A stretch of 64,000 nucleotides of DNA from Alloyangia pacifica. GTDB lineage: Bacteria > Pseudomonadota > Alphaproteobacteria > Rhodobacterales > Rhodobacteraceae. Where the stretch lies: positions 186,001 to 250,000 of the forward strand of contig NZ_FOZW01000005.1 of NCBI RefSeq assembly GCF_900116195.1, read 5' to 3'. The position numbers and the translations under genes are program-made. The notes beneath the pieces are model-generated. The model did not search any database. It saw only the letters and a list, made by a program, of their open reading frames with translations, and had not been told where the DNA came from. Positions 40,998 to 49,757 of the stretch are shown one piece after another (positions within the stretch are counted from its first letter, which is position 1; the number at the start of each line of letters is the position of its first letter).

Positions 40998-42457
40998 GCG
41001 CGCAACTTCCCGACACAGCGGAGCTGGTGATCATCGGCGCGGGCCCCGCCGGCATGGCCGCCGCGATCGAGGCCCGGGCCGCGGGCGCCGAGGTCATGCT
41101 CCTCGACGAGACCCCCGCGGCGGGCGGCCAGATCTGGCGCGCTGTGGGTACGGCCCCCGAAGCGCGCAAGGCACTGCTCGGCAAGGAGTACGCGGCGGGC
41201 GCAGCGCTGGTGTCGGACTTCGCGGCTTGCGGCGCGCATCATGCTTCCGGTGTCTCGGTCTGGGGCGTCATGCCCGACGGGACCGGCCCGATCCACGTCG
41301 GGGTGAGCGAAAGCGGCGCGGCGGGGATGATCGAGACCCGCGCGGTGATCCTGGCAACCGGCGCGCAGGAACGCCCGCTGCCGGTCCCTGGATGGACCCT
41401 GCCCGGCGTGATGGGGGCGGGTGCCGCGCAGATCGCGCTGAAGAGCGGCGGGCTGCTGCCCGAGGGGCGTTGCGTGCTGGCGGGCGTCGGCCCGCTGCTC
41501 TACCTGCTGGCCGACCAGCTGCTGCGCGCCGGGGTCACCCCCGCCGCATTGGTCGAAACACCGTCGCCGCGGCGCCGTGCGGCCCTGCCGCATCTGCCGG
41601 ACTTCCTGCGCACACCGGCCTTCCTCAAGGGCGCGGGCCTGATCGCCCGCGTGCGCCGCCGGATCCCCGTGATCACCGGGGCCGAAGCGCTGGAGATCAC
41701 CGGAGAAAGCCGCGCCGAGGCCCTGCGCTACCGGCGCGCCGGCAGCTGGCACGAGATCCCCGCCGATCTGGTGCTGCTGCACGCCGGCGTCGTGCCATCG
41801 CTGAACCTCGCGGTCGCGGCGGGCGTTCCGACCCGCTGGAACGCGGTGCTGCGCTGCTTCGAGCCCGAGACCGACGCAGCAGGCGCGACCGACCTCCCGG
41901 GCCTGTTCATCGCCGGCGACGGCGCCGGCATCGGCGGCGCCGAACGCGCCCTGCCCTCGGGCCGGCGCGCCGCGCAGGCGGCGCTGGCGCAGCTCGGGCG
42001 GGAGGTCGATCCTTTGGCCGCGGCCGAGGCGCAGCGGCAGTGGCACAGGGCCGACAGGGGCCGCGCCTTCATCGATCGTTGGTTCGCCCCGCCACCATCG
42101 CTGCTCGCGCCGCAGGGCGAGACGATTGCCTGCCGCTGCGAGGAAGTCCCGGCCAGCGCGATCCGCGATGCGGCCCGCCTCGGCGCGCCGGGACCGAACC
42201 AGATCAAGACCTACCTGCGCTGCGGCATGGGGCCCTGCCAGGGCCGGATGTGCGCCGCCAGCGTGACCGAGATCATGGCCGATGAATCCGGGCGCGACCC
42301 CGCCGACCTGGGGCACCTGCGCTTTCGCACTCCCGTCCGCCCGCTGTCTCTGGCCGAGTTGGCACAGCTGCCCGCCGGCGAGGCCGCACGCCGCGCCGCG
42401 CTCGGGGATGCCGCGCTGCCGGAGACCCCGCTGCCGCTGCCCGACCGGTCTTCCTAG
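40994..42457 (+). CDS. FAD/NAD(P)-dependent oxidoreductase with BFD-like Fe-S domain (HcnB-like)
   Basis: A 487-residue protein with a Rossmann motif (LVIIGAGPAGMAAAIEARAAGAEVMLLDE), a PAAGGQIWR segment, a second dinucleotide region (GRCVLAGVGPLLYLLADQLLRAG), and a C-terminal BFD-like iron-sulfur domain with CRCEEV, then LRCGMGPCQGRMC as ligands. This is the large subunit of opine oxidase/HcnB-type complexes. ATG 40994 overlaps the preceding stop; the longer frame is shadow sequence. The substrate is unknown; the porin downstream hints at uptake of small solutes. Confidence 0.87.
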   Translation: MSAQLPDTAELVIIGAGPAGMAAAIEARAAGAEVMLLDETPAAGGQIWRAVGTAPEARKALLGKEYAAGAALVSDFAACGAHHASGVSVWGVMPDGTGPIHVGVSESGAAGMIETRAVILATGAQERPLPVPGWTLPGVMGAGAAQIALKSGGLLPEGRCVLAGVGPLLYLLADQLLRAGVTPAALVETPSPRRRAALPHLPDFLRTPAFLKGAGLIARVRRRIPVITGAEALEITGESRAEALRYRRAGSWHEIPADLVLLHAGVVPSLNLAVAAGVPTRWNAVLRCFEPETDAAGATDLPGLFIAGDGAGIGGAERALPSGRRAAQAALAQLGREVDPLAAAEAQRQWHRADRGRAFIDRWFAPPPSLLAPQGETIACRCEEVPASAIRDAARLGAPGPNQIKTYLRCGMGPCQGRMCAASVTEIMADESGRDPADLGHLRFRTPVRPLSLAELAQLPAGEAARRAALGDAALPETPLPLPDRSS

Positions 42458-42469
42458 CAGCGGCAGGCC

Positions 42470-42487
42470 GCCGCCCGGAGGGGCGGC
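42470..42487 (+). terminator. GC-rich hairpin after the oxidoreductase operon
   Basis: GCCGCCC (42470-42476), loop GGAG, GGGCGGC (42481-42487), 13 bases past the stop codon of the last subunit. It has no T tract, so it is a weak terminator call. About 60 bases further a second dyad, TGTGGAA-N5-TTCCACA (42551-42569), precedes the porin gene and may be an operator in its promoter region. Confidence 0.4.
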
Positions 42488-42725
42488 AGCGCCACAGTCA
42501 CCGGCACTTCTCACGCTTGGGTAGATCGAGAATTGCTTTTGTCGCCTGCTTGTGGAACTCTTTTCCACAGGTTTCCCGGCAGCGTTTCTCGCCGCGAAAT
42601 CAGATGTTTTCGAGAATGCGTTTGAGTGTGTACCGCTTCGGGGCCGCGCATCAGTCCATGGCGCAGCACGTGTCCGGGGCCTGGATTTTCCAAGGAACAG
42701 CCACCTCCGATACGAGGAATTTGCC

Positions 42726-43907
42726 ATGCTTGCGCGCTTTTTGACCCGCCCCACGCTGCTTGCCGTCCTGCTGACCTCTGCCAGCCTGCCCGCCGCCGTC
42801 CGCGCGCAGGAGGGTCCACAGTTCAGTTTCGGCTTTACCACCTTCGCGGACGCGCCGGTTGCCGGCGATGCCGATGATGATACGCGATACAGCTGGCGCG
42901 CCGACATCAAGATGTCCTACGGCGAGATCTGGACCGGCGGCTCGATCAGCGGGCATCTCGAATACAACGACGGCGACGATTTTGTCGGGCTTGGCGAGGG
43001 CGGGCTGGTCTGGCCCACCAACACCTTCGCAACGCTCCCGGCGATCACCTCGGACAACCAGACGACCCTGTCGCTGACGCTCACGCAGCAGCTCAGCAAC
43101 ACCACGAGCGTGAGCTTCGGCAAGTTCAACGTGATCGATCTCGCCGAGGCGACCCCGCTTCTCGGCGGCCAGGGACAGGGCGGTTTCCAGTATCTCGGGA
43201 TCGGCGCGCCCAGCAACTTCGTGCTGCCGCCCTATATCTTCGGCGGCATCCTGACGGTGAACTACGCTCCGATGATCTACACGCTGATGATCTACGACGC
43301 CAACAACGCACAGGGCGAGGACTTCTGGGACGACCTCTTCGAAGACGGCGTTGTCTACAACGGCACCGCGACCTACACCACGCAGATCAACGGCAGGCCC
43401 GGCTTCTACAGCCTCAACATCGCGCATTCGACGAAGAAGGGCACCGACTACGAGTCGCTGCTGCTGTCTCCGGACGACCAATCCTTCGCTGGAACCAAGG
43501 ACGGGCTGAACTATACCGGTGTGAGCTTCCAGCAGTACCTGTGGAACGACCCGCAGAACCCGATGGTCGGCTGGGGCGTGTTTGGTCAGGTCGGCTTCGG
43601 CGACGGCAACCCCAACCCGCTGGACGAGATGTTCCTGCTTGGCGTCGGGGGCAACTCGCCGCTCTACGGTCGCGAGAGCGACCGCTGGGGCCTTGCCTGG
43701 AGCAAGTACAACTGGTCCGACAAGCTCGGTGAGGCGCTGGGGGCCTATGGGGTGAACCTGGAGGATGAGTCGGCGGTCGAGGCCTTCTACGAGGCGGCGC
43801 TGACCGAAAACTGGCGGATCGGCGGCAACGTGATGTGGGTGAAGCCGAGCTTCGAGAGCTACGACGACTACACGCAGGTCGGCTTCCGCATCCGCGCGAC
43901 ATTCTGA
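42726..43907 (+). CDS. OprB-family carbohydrate-type porin
   Basis: A 393-residue outer-membrane protein with a signal peptide (LTRPTLLAVLLTSASLPAAVRAQ) and beta-barrel strands throughout, ending in Phe (VGFRIRATF). The sequence flow (YSWRADIKMSYGEIWTGGSISGHLEYNDGDDFVG..., GKFNVIDLAEATPLLGGQGQGGFQYLGIGAP, GWGVFGQVGFGDGNPNPLDEMFLLGVGG, YGRESDRWGLAWSKYNWSDKL) matches OprB-like porins. ATG 42726 has GAGG upstream and starts directly at the signal; the longer frame from 42552 does not. It probably admits sugars or other small solutes. It converges on the RTX gene, sharing a palindromic terminator. Confidence 0.82.
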   Translation: MLARFLTRPTLLAVLLTSASLPAAVRAQEGPQFSFGFTTFADAPVAGDADDDTRYSWRADIKMSYGEIWTGGSISGHLEYNDGDDFVGLGEGGLVWPTNTFATLPAITSDNQTTLSLTLTQQLSNTTSVSFGKFNVIDLAEATPLLGGQGQGGFQYLGIGAPSNFVLPPYIFGGILTVNYAPMIYTLMIYDANNAQGEDFWDDLFEDGVVYNGTATYTTQINGRPGFYSLNIAHSTKKGTDYESLLLSPDDQSFAGTKDGLNYTGVSFQQYLWNDPQNPMVGWGVFGQVGFGDGNPNPLDEMFLLGVGGNSPLYGRESDRWGLAWSKYNWSDKLGEALGAYGVNLEDESAVEAFYEAALTENWRIGGNVMWVKPSFESYDDYTQVGFRIRATF

Positions 43908-43911
43908 ACGG

Positions 43912-43937
43912 GCGCCTGTCCCCGCGGGGACAGGCGC
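43912..43937. terminator. Bidirectional terminator between porin and RTX gene
   Basis: A 26-base perfect palindrome (half-sites GCGCCTGTCCCC and GGGGACAGGCGC around a central GC) starts five bases after the porin stop and lies nine bases beyond the convergent RTX stop. It folds into a hairpin with an 11-bp stem on either strand. T tracts are lacking but position and strength favour a shared terminator. Confidence 0.65.
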
Positions 43938-43946
43938 GTCACACTC

Positions 43947-46900
43947 TCAGACGAAGCTGAAGTTCCGCGCCGCGTTCACATCGGCAATGCGCAGGTCGCC
44001 CTGCAGCAGCAGGCTGCCCTGCGCGCCGAAGGTGACGAGGATGCCCGCCTCGCTGGCGCTGAAGCTGACGTCCGCCAGCCCATCGATCCCCGGCAGATCG
44101 ACCTCGATCACGTCCTCGCCCGGGGTGAAGTCGGTGATCACGTCGCCGCCGGTCAGATCGCCCTCTTCCAGCACGAAGATGTCGCGCCCGGACCAGCCGG
44201 TAAGCGTGTCGGCCCCGGGACCGCCCGACAGGCTGTCGTTGCCGATCATGCCGTTCAGCTCGTCATCGTCCTCGTTGCCGGTGAGCGTGTCATCGCCCTC
44301 GCTGCCGACCAGAGTGTCGTTGCCCTGGTTGCCCGAGATCAGGTCATTGCCCTCGTTGCCCTTCAGGTAGTCGTTCCCGCCCCAGCCAAGCAGGCGGTCG
44401 TCACCTTCGCCACCATAGGCGTGGTCATCCCCCTTGCCGCCGACCAGCCGGTCGTCGCCGCCCAGCCCCTCGAGCGTATCGTCGCCGTCCCCGCCCTCGA
44501 GCGTATCCGGCCCGGCGCTGCCGGCGATCTGCGCGCCGCCGCTCTCCGGCGGTATCACCGCGACATCCGAGGTGACGAAGGTGATCTCGATCACCTCGAA
44601 GGGGTCGAGGGTGATCGGCACCGTCGTTCCGGTCACCGCGAGATCGGTCAGCTCGGCGCGCACATCGTTCTCGTTGATGTAGTAGCGCTGGCCATTGACC
44701 AGCAGGCTGTCGGCCTCCTGGAAGCCCTCGCCCGGCACGTAGTGCACCCCGTCGCTCGAGTTTGACGAAAGATCCGCGCCGATCTTCACCGCCGAGGCAG
44801 AAGTGTAATCCGGCACCAGCGTCGAGAGGTCCAGCTCCAGCTCGATGGTCTCGGTGGCGCGCGAGGCGACGTAGATCACCGTGCTGTCCTCGGACTGCCA
44901 GGCGTGGAATGTGAAGCTGCCGTCCTCGATGGAAAGCTGGGTGCCGAGCAATTCGAGTCCCGGCAGGCTGGAACTCATCAGGTCGAAGGTCGCCCCGTTG
45001 ATCGTGTTGAGCACGCGCCCTTGGGCGTCGGTGATCACGTCCTCGGTCTGCTTGCCCGCAAGATCGGTCGGCGTGTTGTGCTGCACCGGCCAGACATGCG
45101 CCGCATCGACACCAAGCTCGTTCATGTTGCTGGTCATCTCGACCATCACCGAGGCCGACCGCAGCCCGGTCTCGGTGGTGTCAGAGGTGCGCACGTTCCA
45201 TTCGGTGATGTAGAGGTCGAGCTCCTTGTCGAATTCCTCGTCCCAGACGGCGTAGTCGCGGTTGATGAAGTTCATCTCGCCACTGGTGCCCTCGAACTCG
45301 GTGACCTGCTTGTCGTAGTAGTAGTGCTCGACCACCCCGTCGATGGCATCCCGTGCCCCGGCCCCGAGCTGGTCGATGATCGCACGGTTGGCGTCCTGCA
45401 CCCGTTCCAGATAGGGCCGGTCATCGATCGAGACGTGGTATTCGGAGCCGGCGAAGGGCGAGGCCATCTGCACAAGGATCGCCGCCTGATCACCATCTGC
45501 AAAGCCCGAGTCTTGCATCCCCTGCGCCAGCGCGACGGCGGCGACATCGGCCTTGGAGCCATAGGCCGTTTCGCCCATGCTCCAATATTCGTTTCCGATT
45601 TCGAAGGCCTCCACCACATCGGAATAGTCGCGCATCACCGTCTCGGCAAAGCCCGCGATGTCGCCCGACAGCGCCTCGTATTCCGCCACCGTGTAGTTCT
45701 TGGTGGGCAGCACCAGCGTAACCTGCGCGCCGTTTTCGCGCGCCCAGTCGAGCATGTCGGTCACTTCCTGCCGCAGCTGCCACTCCCCGTCCACGCGCTG
45801 CATCTGCAACACGTCGAGAAAGCCCTCGCCATCCACTTCGAGATCGCCGCTGTCGCCTTGCCCCGCAGGAAAGCGCAGATGGGTGATGTCGAGCGCATCG
45901 GCCGCAACCCCGAAATTGTCCAGTGGCACGCCGTCGTCGGTGTTCACGCTGAATACGAGATTGCCGCCGAAATACGCCCCGTCGAGCGTCTGGCCCGTGG
46001 CCGTGGCCGCAGTCACGGAGATATGGGTGCCGTCAAAGGCGGGCGGCGCGGAGGCGACCGGCGTCAGCTCGCCGAGATTGCCCAGCCAGCCCGCGGGATC
46101 GCCGAGCGCGGCCGCGTCCACCCCCCTGATCACAGCCAGCACGACGCCGTCATAGATCAGCGCAGCGCCACTGCCATCCGCCGCCTCGGCGACGGTCAGG
46201 TTGTCGTAGGCCTCCTCGGCGCTGAGCAGGGTGCCGTCAGCGCGCATCAGCGAGATCAGCTCGGGGCCGCCGTCATTGCCGGTCAGCTCGTAGGTGTACA
46301 GCGTCAGCGGCGTGAAGGCGTCATCGCCCTGCGGCACCACGATGTCGTAGAAGTCGTTGCCCGCCCCGCCCGCGAGGTGGTCGCCCTCGTCGCCGAAGAG
46401 GATGTCGTCCCCGGCGTTGCCGACCAGCGTGTCACCGACCGTCTCGGCCCCGTCCGCATCGACGCCGCTGACGAAATCGTCCCCGGCCTGACCGTCGAGG
46501 TAGTCACCGCCGCCCCGGCCGATCAGAACGTCCGCGCCTGGACCCCCGAAGAAATCGTCGCGCTCCACCGTGCCGACCAGCAGGTCGTCACCCTCGAACG
46601 TGGCGTTGAGCGCCGAGGAGAAGTTGCCGATCCAGATGGTCTCGTAGAACAGCTCCTCGGCGGTGTAGCCCTCGATCACCGCCACGACCTCGCCGTTCAT
46701 GTAGATGCCCGCACCGCTGCCGTCGGGCATGTCGCCGATGCCCGCCGCGAGCGTGCCGTCGAAAAAGGCCGCGCGCGGGATGATCTCGCCCTCGGGCGTT
46801 ACGAAGACCACGCGGTCCGGCACGTCCTGATCGGTGAGCCGGGTGAAATCGAGATCGGTGATGGTCACCGGCTCGGTGCCCTCCTGCCCCACCGGCACGA

Positions 46901-47327
46901 TGAAAAGATCGGCGCCGCCGCCCCCGGTGAGCGTGTCGCCGTCGTCGCCCCACAGCAGGTCGATCCCCGCGCCACCATCAAGGCTGTCCGGCGCGCCCGG
47001 CATGTCGTCGGCCATCACGATGAAATCGCTGCCCGCGCCGCCCTCCGCCGTGTCCGAGCCGAGCGCGTCGACGATCAGATCATGGCCGCCACCGCCAACC
47101 AACAGGTCATCACCCGGACCGCCGTCCAGCGTCTCGTCGCCGTTGGTGCCGAGGAGCACATCATCGCCCTTGGTGCCGAGGAGCAGCCCCTCTGCCAGGT
47201 CGCCGGCAAGGTCCGGTGCCTCCTCATCCGGAACGTCTTCGCTACCGGACGCCGAAGCGGTTCCACCGGCGAGGCTCCAGAGAAGCACCCCGAGCAGGAG
47301 CGAAGACAGGTAGAACATGGGCGGCAC
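43947..47327 (-). CDS. RTX calcium-binding exoprotein with glycoside hydrolase-like barrel
   Basis: 1126 residues. An N-terminal hydrophobic segment (5-22) precedes RTX nonapeptides (about 50-105, [13 protein letters not shown] type). A second RTX block follows (about 240-330). A central barrel-like domain (about 430-800) has EIGNEYWS with Glu580 as candidate acid/base and YITEWNVR with Glu709 as candidate nucleophile, the NE...E layout of clan GH-A (GH39/GH51-like). C-terminal RTX repeats run from about 936 to 1050, and the tail ends FSFV, as in type I secretion substrates. It probably binds calcium outside the cell and cleaves a polysaccharide. No T1SS genes are adjacent. The glycosidase assignment is by pattern only. 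Confidence 0.75.
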   Translation of the reverse strand: MPPMFYLSSLLLGVLLWSLAGGTASASGSEDVPDEEAPDLAGDLAEGLLLGTKGDDVLLGTNGDETLDGGPGDDLLVGGGGHDLIVDALGSDTAEGGAGSDFIVMADDMPGAPDSLDGGAGIDLLWGDDGDTLTGGGGADLFIVPVGQEGTEPVTITDLDFTRLTDQDVPDRVVFVTPEGEIIPRAAFFDGTLAAGIGDMPDGSGAGIYMNGEVVAVIEGYTAEELFYETIWIGNFSSALNATFEGDDLLVGTVERDDFFGGPGADVLIGRGGGDYLDGQAGDDFVSGVDADGAETVGDTLVGNAGDDILFGDEGDHLAGGAGNDFYDIVVPQGDDAFTPLTLYTYELTGNDGGPELISLMRADGTLLSAEEAYDNLTVAEAADGSGAALIYDGVVLAVIRGVDAAALGDPAGWLGNLGELTPVASAPPAFDGTHISVTAATATGQTLDGAYFGGNLVFSVNTDDGVPLDNFGVAADALDITHLRFPAGQGDSGDLEVDGEGFLDVLQMQRVDGEWQLRQEVTDMLDWARENGAQVTLVLPTKNYTVAEYEALSGDIAGFAETVMRDYSDVVEAFEIGNEYWSMGETAYGSKADVAAVALAQGMQDSGFADGDQAAILVQMASPFAGSEYHVSIDDRPYLERVQDANRAIIDQLGAGARDAIDGVVEHYYYDKQVTEFEGTSGEMNFINRDYAVWDEEFDKELDLYITEWNVRTSDTTETGLRSASVMVEMTSNMNELGVDAAHVWPVQHNTPTDLAGKQTEDVITDAQGRVLNTINGATFDLMSSSLPGLELLGTQLSIEDGSFTFHAWQSEDSTVIYVASRATETIELELDLSTLVPDYTSASAVKIGADLSSNSSDGVHYVPGEGFQEADSLLVNGQRYYINENDVRAELTDLAVTGTTVPITLDPFEVIEITFVTSDVAVIPPESGGAQIAGSAGPDTLEGGDGDDTLEGLGGDDRLVGGKGDDHAYGGEGDDRLLGWGGNDYLKGNEGNDLISGNQGNDTLVGSEGDDTLTGNEDDDELNGMIGNDSLSGGPGADTLTGWSGRDIFVLEEGDLTGGDVITDFTPGEDVIEVDLPGIDGLADVSFSASEAGILVTFGAQGSLLLQGDLRIADVNAARNFSFV

Positions 47328-47720
47328 CGGTACCTGAACTGGGGAATCCCGCCAGCGGTGGCCGCCGGACAGGAACGCTCGCCCAAGTTATGCCATAATC
47401 TTGCCGCAATACACTGAATTCTGGAAACAATTCGTTTCCTGACATCCAACTCCTTTCTGCCCATGCGCCCGGTCCCTGACCGGGGCAGACATTATTTCCG
47501 GCTACAGCGCTGATGCTGCGCCTTCCGGAGCCAAGGCTGAGACCCCCGCGCCGCTGGATGAGACGTGCTGCCGATCCGGCCGTGCTCGCGCACCGGCTAC
47601 CCGTCCTCGCGGGGCAGCGTCGGGTCCCTCCTGACCTCGCTCCCTGCCCGGCCCGGGTCTGAGCTCCCTGCCCCGGACAGCTTAAGGGCGCGCCGAACAC
47701 CTCCGGCGCGCCCGTCCAGC
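47328..47720. promoter_or_regulatory. 393-base region upstream of the RTX gene
   Basis: Non-coding DNA between the RTX start and the end of the CocE-family gene. The only structures I see are a terminator hairpin at its far end (47686-47713) and moderately AT-rich sequence at about 47390-47460 that probably carries the RTX promoter. Open frames crossing it are antisense shadows with no family signature. Confidence 0.35.
47686..47713 (-). terminator. Terminator of the peptide transporter/CocE operon
   Basis: GGGCGCGCCG (47686-47695) and CGGCGCGCCC (47704-47713) form a perfect 10-bp stem with an 8-base loop, seven bases past the stop codon of the CocE-family gene. Read on the minus strand the stem is followed by TTAAG. 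Confidence 0.65.
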
Positions 47721-49715
47721 TCAGATCAGCGCGCGCTTGATCGTTTGCGACCAGTCGTTGGCGAAGACCTCCTCGCCGTTCAGCGTGACGGTCATCCGCG
47801 CCGAAAGGTAGAAGTTCTCCGCATCACAGGTCATCTCGCTGTCCAGCACCGAGGCCGTCTCCCAGCCCTCGCGGCCCATCTCGTAGACCTGATGCAGCTT
47901 GTAGCGTGCGCTGGCAGGGTCGTCCGGATGGATGGTCAGCTCGCGGCGCAAGCTGTGCGAGAGCACCGTGCCGATCTCGTCGAAGCGCAGCACGCCCTCG
48001 CCAAAGAGCCCGCCCTCGCCGTTCGTCACATAGGTGACCTCGCCGGTGAGATAGTCGGTGGTGACCTGGCGCTCGAGCTTGGCTGGCCGGATCATGGTGA
48101 TCGGACATGCCGGACCATGCGCCGGGGGCTCGAAGCCCGGGTGCGCATCGCCCCCCACGCGCCGCGGCAGATGGAGCAGGCTGTGCTCGGTGTCGATGGT
48201 CAGCGTGGCGGCCTCGGGGGCGGGCCAGATGATCGGCCAGTAAGCGGTGCCCACCGAGATGCGCAGCTTGTGGCCGGCGGCAAAGCGGTGACCGCAGGTC
48301 GAGAGCTTGACCTTCACCGTCTCGAAGCGCCCCGGCACCAGCGCCTCGGGGGTCTCGTGGCCATTGCGGTGGGTGAGGTTCAGCACCTGATAGCTGACGC
48401 GGGTGACGCGACCGTCGGGTGCGACATCGCCGAGCCGCACCACCACCTGCGCAACCGGCTTGTCGCTGGCGAGGTGCAGATCAAGCTCGGGCACGCCGAG
48501 GATTTCCAGGTCGTCGCCCAGCACCTCGGTTTCGAAGACCAGCGCCCCGCCGTCTTCGATGCGCTGATCGGCAGGCATCTCGCCAGGGCATCCGACACCC
48601 ATCCATTCGCCCGACGCGATGCCGTGGCTCTGCGGCGAACGGATCGGCAGCAGCCCGCCCTCTTCCGGCGCATCGGTGAGCGCGCCGCCCGGCGTCAGAT
48701 GCATCGCGCGCATCGGCTCGGCCAGCGGCCAGTCGGAGCCGACCCAGCGGCCCGGCTGATCCGGGCGCGAGGTCTCTGGGGCGATGGGGTCGTTGATGTA
48801 GGCGCGCAGCTTCGGCTCTGCCATCACGCCGGTGTCGCGACCCTTCAGCCATTGGTCCCACCAGCGTGTCGCCTCCTGCAGGAAGCCGATCGCCGGTCCG
48901 GGCACGCCGTCCTGCGGATACACATGGCCCCACGGGCCGATGATGCCGCGCGTCGGAACCGAGAGATTCTCCAGCAGGCGCGGCACGGAGTTGGTGTAGC
49001 TGTCGGCCCAGGCACCGACGACCATCACCGGGCATTGAATAGAAGAGTAGTCCTCCTGCACCGAGCCGTGCTTCCAGTACTCATCATAGCTCTGGTGCTC
49101 GGCCCACATGGCGGGGAAGAAGGGCAGCGATTCAAGCCGTTTCTGCCAGTCCTCGCGCCAGCTTTCGCCAACCACCTCGGGATCGAGCGGGCGGGCCTGA
49201 TAGCCCATCATGATCGAGCCCCACCAGAGGTTGTCGTTCAGCAGGCAGCCATTCATGAAGTGAATGTCGTCCTTGAAGCGGTCATCGGTGGAATAGCAGG
49301 TGATGATCGCCTTCAGCGCCGGGGGCCGCCGCGCCGCGACCTGCAGCGAGTTGAAGCCCGACCAGCTCTTGCCCATCATCCCGACGTTGCCGTCGCACCA
49401 GTCCTGCGCCGCGATCCATGCGATGACCTCGCAGGCGTCGTCCTGCTCCAACTCAAGATACTCGTCCGCCATGTGGCCCTCGGACTCGCCGGTGCCGCGG
49501 ATGTCGACCCGGACGGCGGCGTAGCCGTGTTCCGCGAAATATCCGTGCATCGCCTCGTCGCGGCCACGGGTGCCGTCGCGCTTGCGGTAGGGGATGTATT
49601 CCAGAACCGCCGGGACCGCGTGGCTGCGGGCACCCTCGGGCAGGAAGAGGCGGGCGCTGAGCCGCGTGCCATCCGGCATGGGGATCCAGACGTGTTCGAT
49701 GAATTCGGTGGCCAT
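47721..49715 (-). CDS. CocE/NonD-family alpha/beta hydrolase (X-Pro dipeptidyl-peptidase S15 type)
   Basis: A 664-residue serine hydrolase. The N-terminal catalytic domain begins VWIPMPDGTRLSARLFLPEG and includes YAAVRVDIRGTGESEG, the nucleophile elbow GKSWSG (Ser117), and a later WADSYTNSVPRL segment. The C-terminal half is a jelly-roll X-Pro dipeptidyl-peptidase C-terminal domain (LDLHLASDKPVAQVVVRLGDVAPDGRVTRVSYQVLNLTHR). Family members cleave acyl-proline peptides, cocaine esters or beta-lactam acyl groups. There is no signal peptide, so it acts in the cytoplasm. It is 42 bases downstream of a Dpp-type ATPase gene, suggesting that it processes what that transporter imports, most simply proline-containing peptides. 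Confidence 0.87.
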   Translation of the reverse strand: MATEFIEHVWIPMPDGTRLSARLFLPEGARSHAVPAVLEYIPYRKRDGTRGRDEAMHGYFAEHGYAAVRVDIRGTGESEGHMADEYLELEQDDACEVIAWIAAQDWCDGNVGMMGKSWSGFNSLQVAARRPPALKAIITCYSTDDRFKDDIHFMNGCLLNDNLWWGSIMMGYQARPLDPEVVGESWREDWQKRLESLPFFPAMWAEHQSYDEYWKHGSVQEDYSSIQCPVMVVGAWADSYTNSVPRLLENLSVPTRGIIGPWGHVYPQDGVPGPAIGFLQEATRWWDQWLKGRDTGVMAEPKLRAYINDPIAPETSRPDQPGRWVGSDWPLAEPMRAMHLTPGGALTDAPEEGGLLPIRSPQSHGIASGEWMGVGCPGEMPADQRIEDGGALVFETEVLGDDLEILGVPELDLHLASDKPVAQVVVRLGDVAPDGRVTRVSYQVLNLTHRNGHETPEALVPGRFETVKVKLSTCGHRFAAGHKLRISVGTAYWPIIWPAPEAATLTIDTEHSLLHLPRRVGGDAHPGFEPPAHGPACPITMIRPAKLERQVTTDYLTGEVTYVTNGEGGLFGEGVLRFDEIGTVLSHSLRRELTIHPDDPASARYKLHQVYEMGREGWETASVLDSEMTCDAENFYLSARMTVTLNGEEVFANDWSQTIKRALI

Positions 49716-49757
49716 GATGACTTCCGTTTATCGTGTGTATTCAGATGTTTGTTTCGG

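Noticed and set aside
42551-42569. TTTTCCACA resembling a DnaA box, as part of a possible replication origin
   Set aside because: It is a single near-match within a simple dyad, with no replication genes or iterons nearby.
43947-47327. RTX repeat DNA as a tandem repeat array or CRISPR
   Set aside because: The repeats are coding nonapeptides with varied codons, not identical DNA units with spacers.
44904-47417. An 837-codon open frame antisense to the RTX gene
   Set aside because: RTX glycine/aspartate repeats produce long stop-free antisense frames; the translation is His/Arg/Val-rich without domains.
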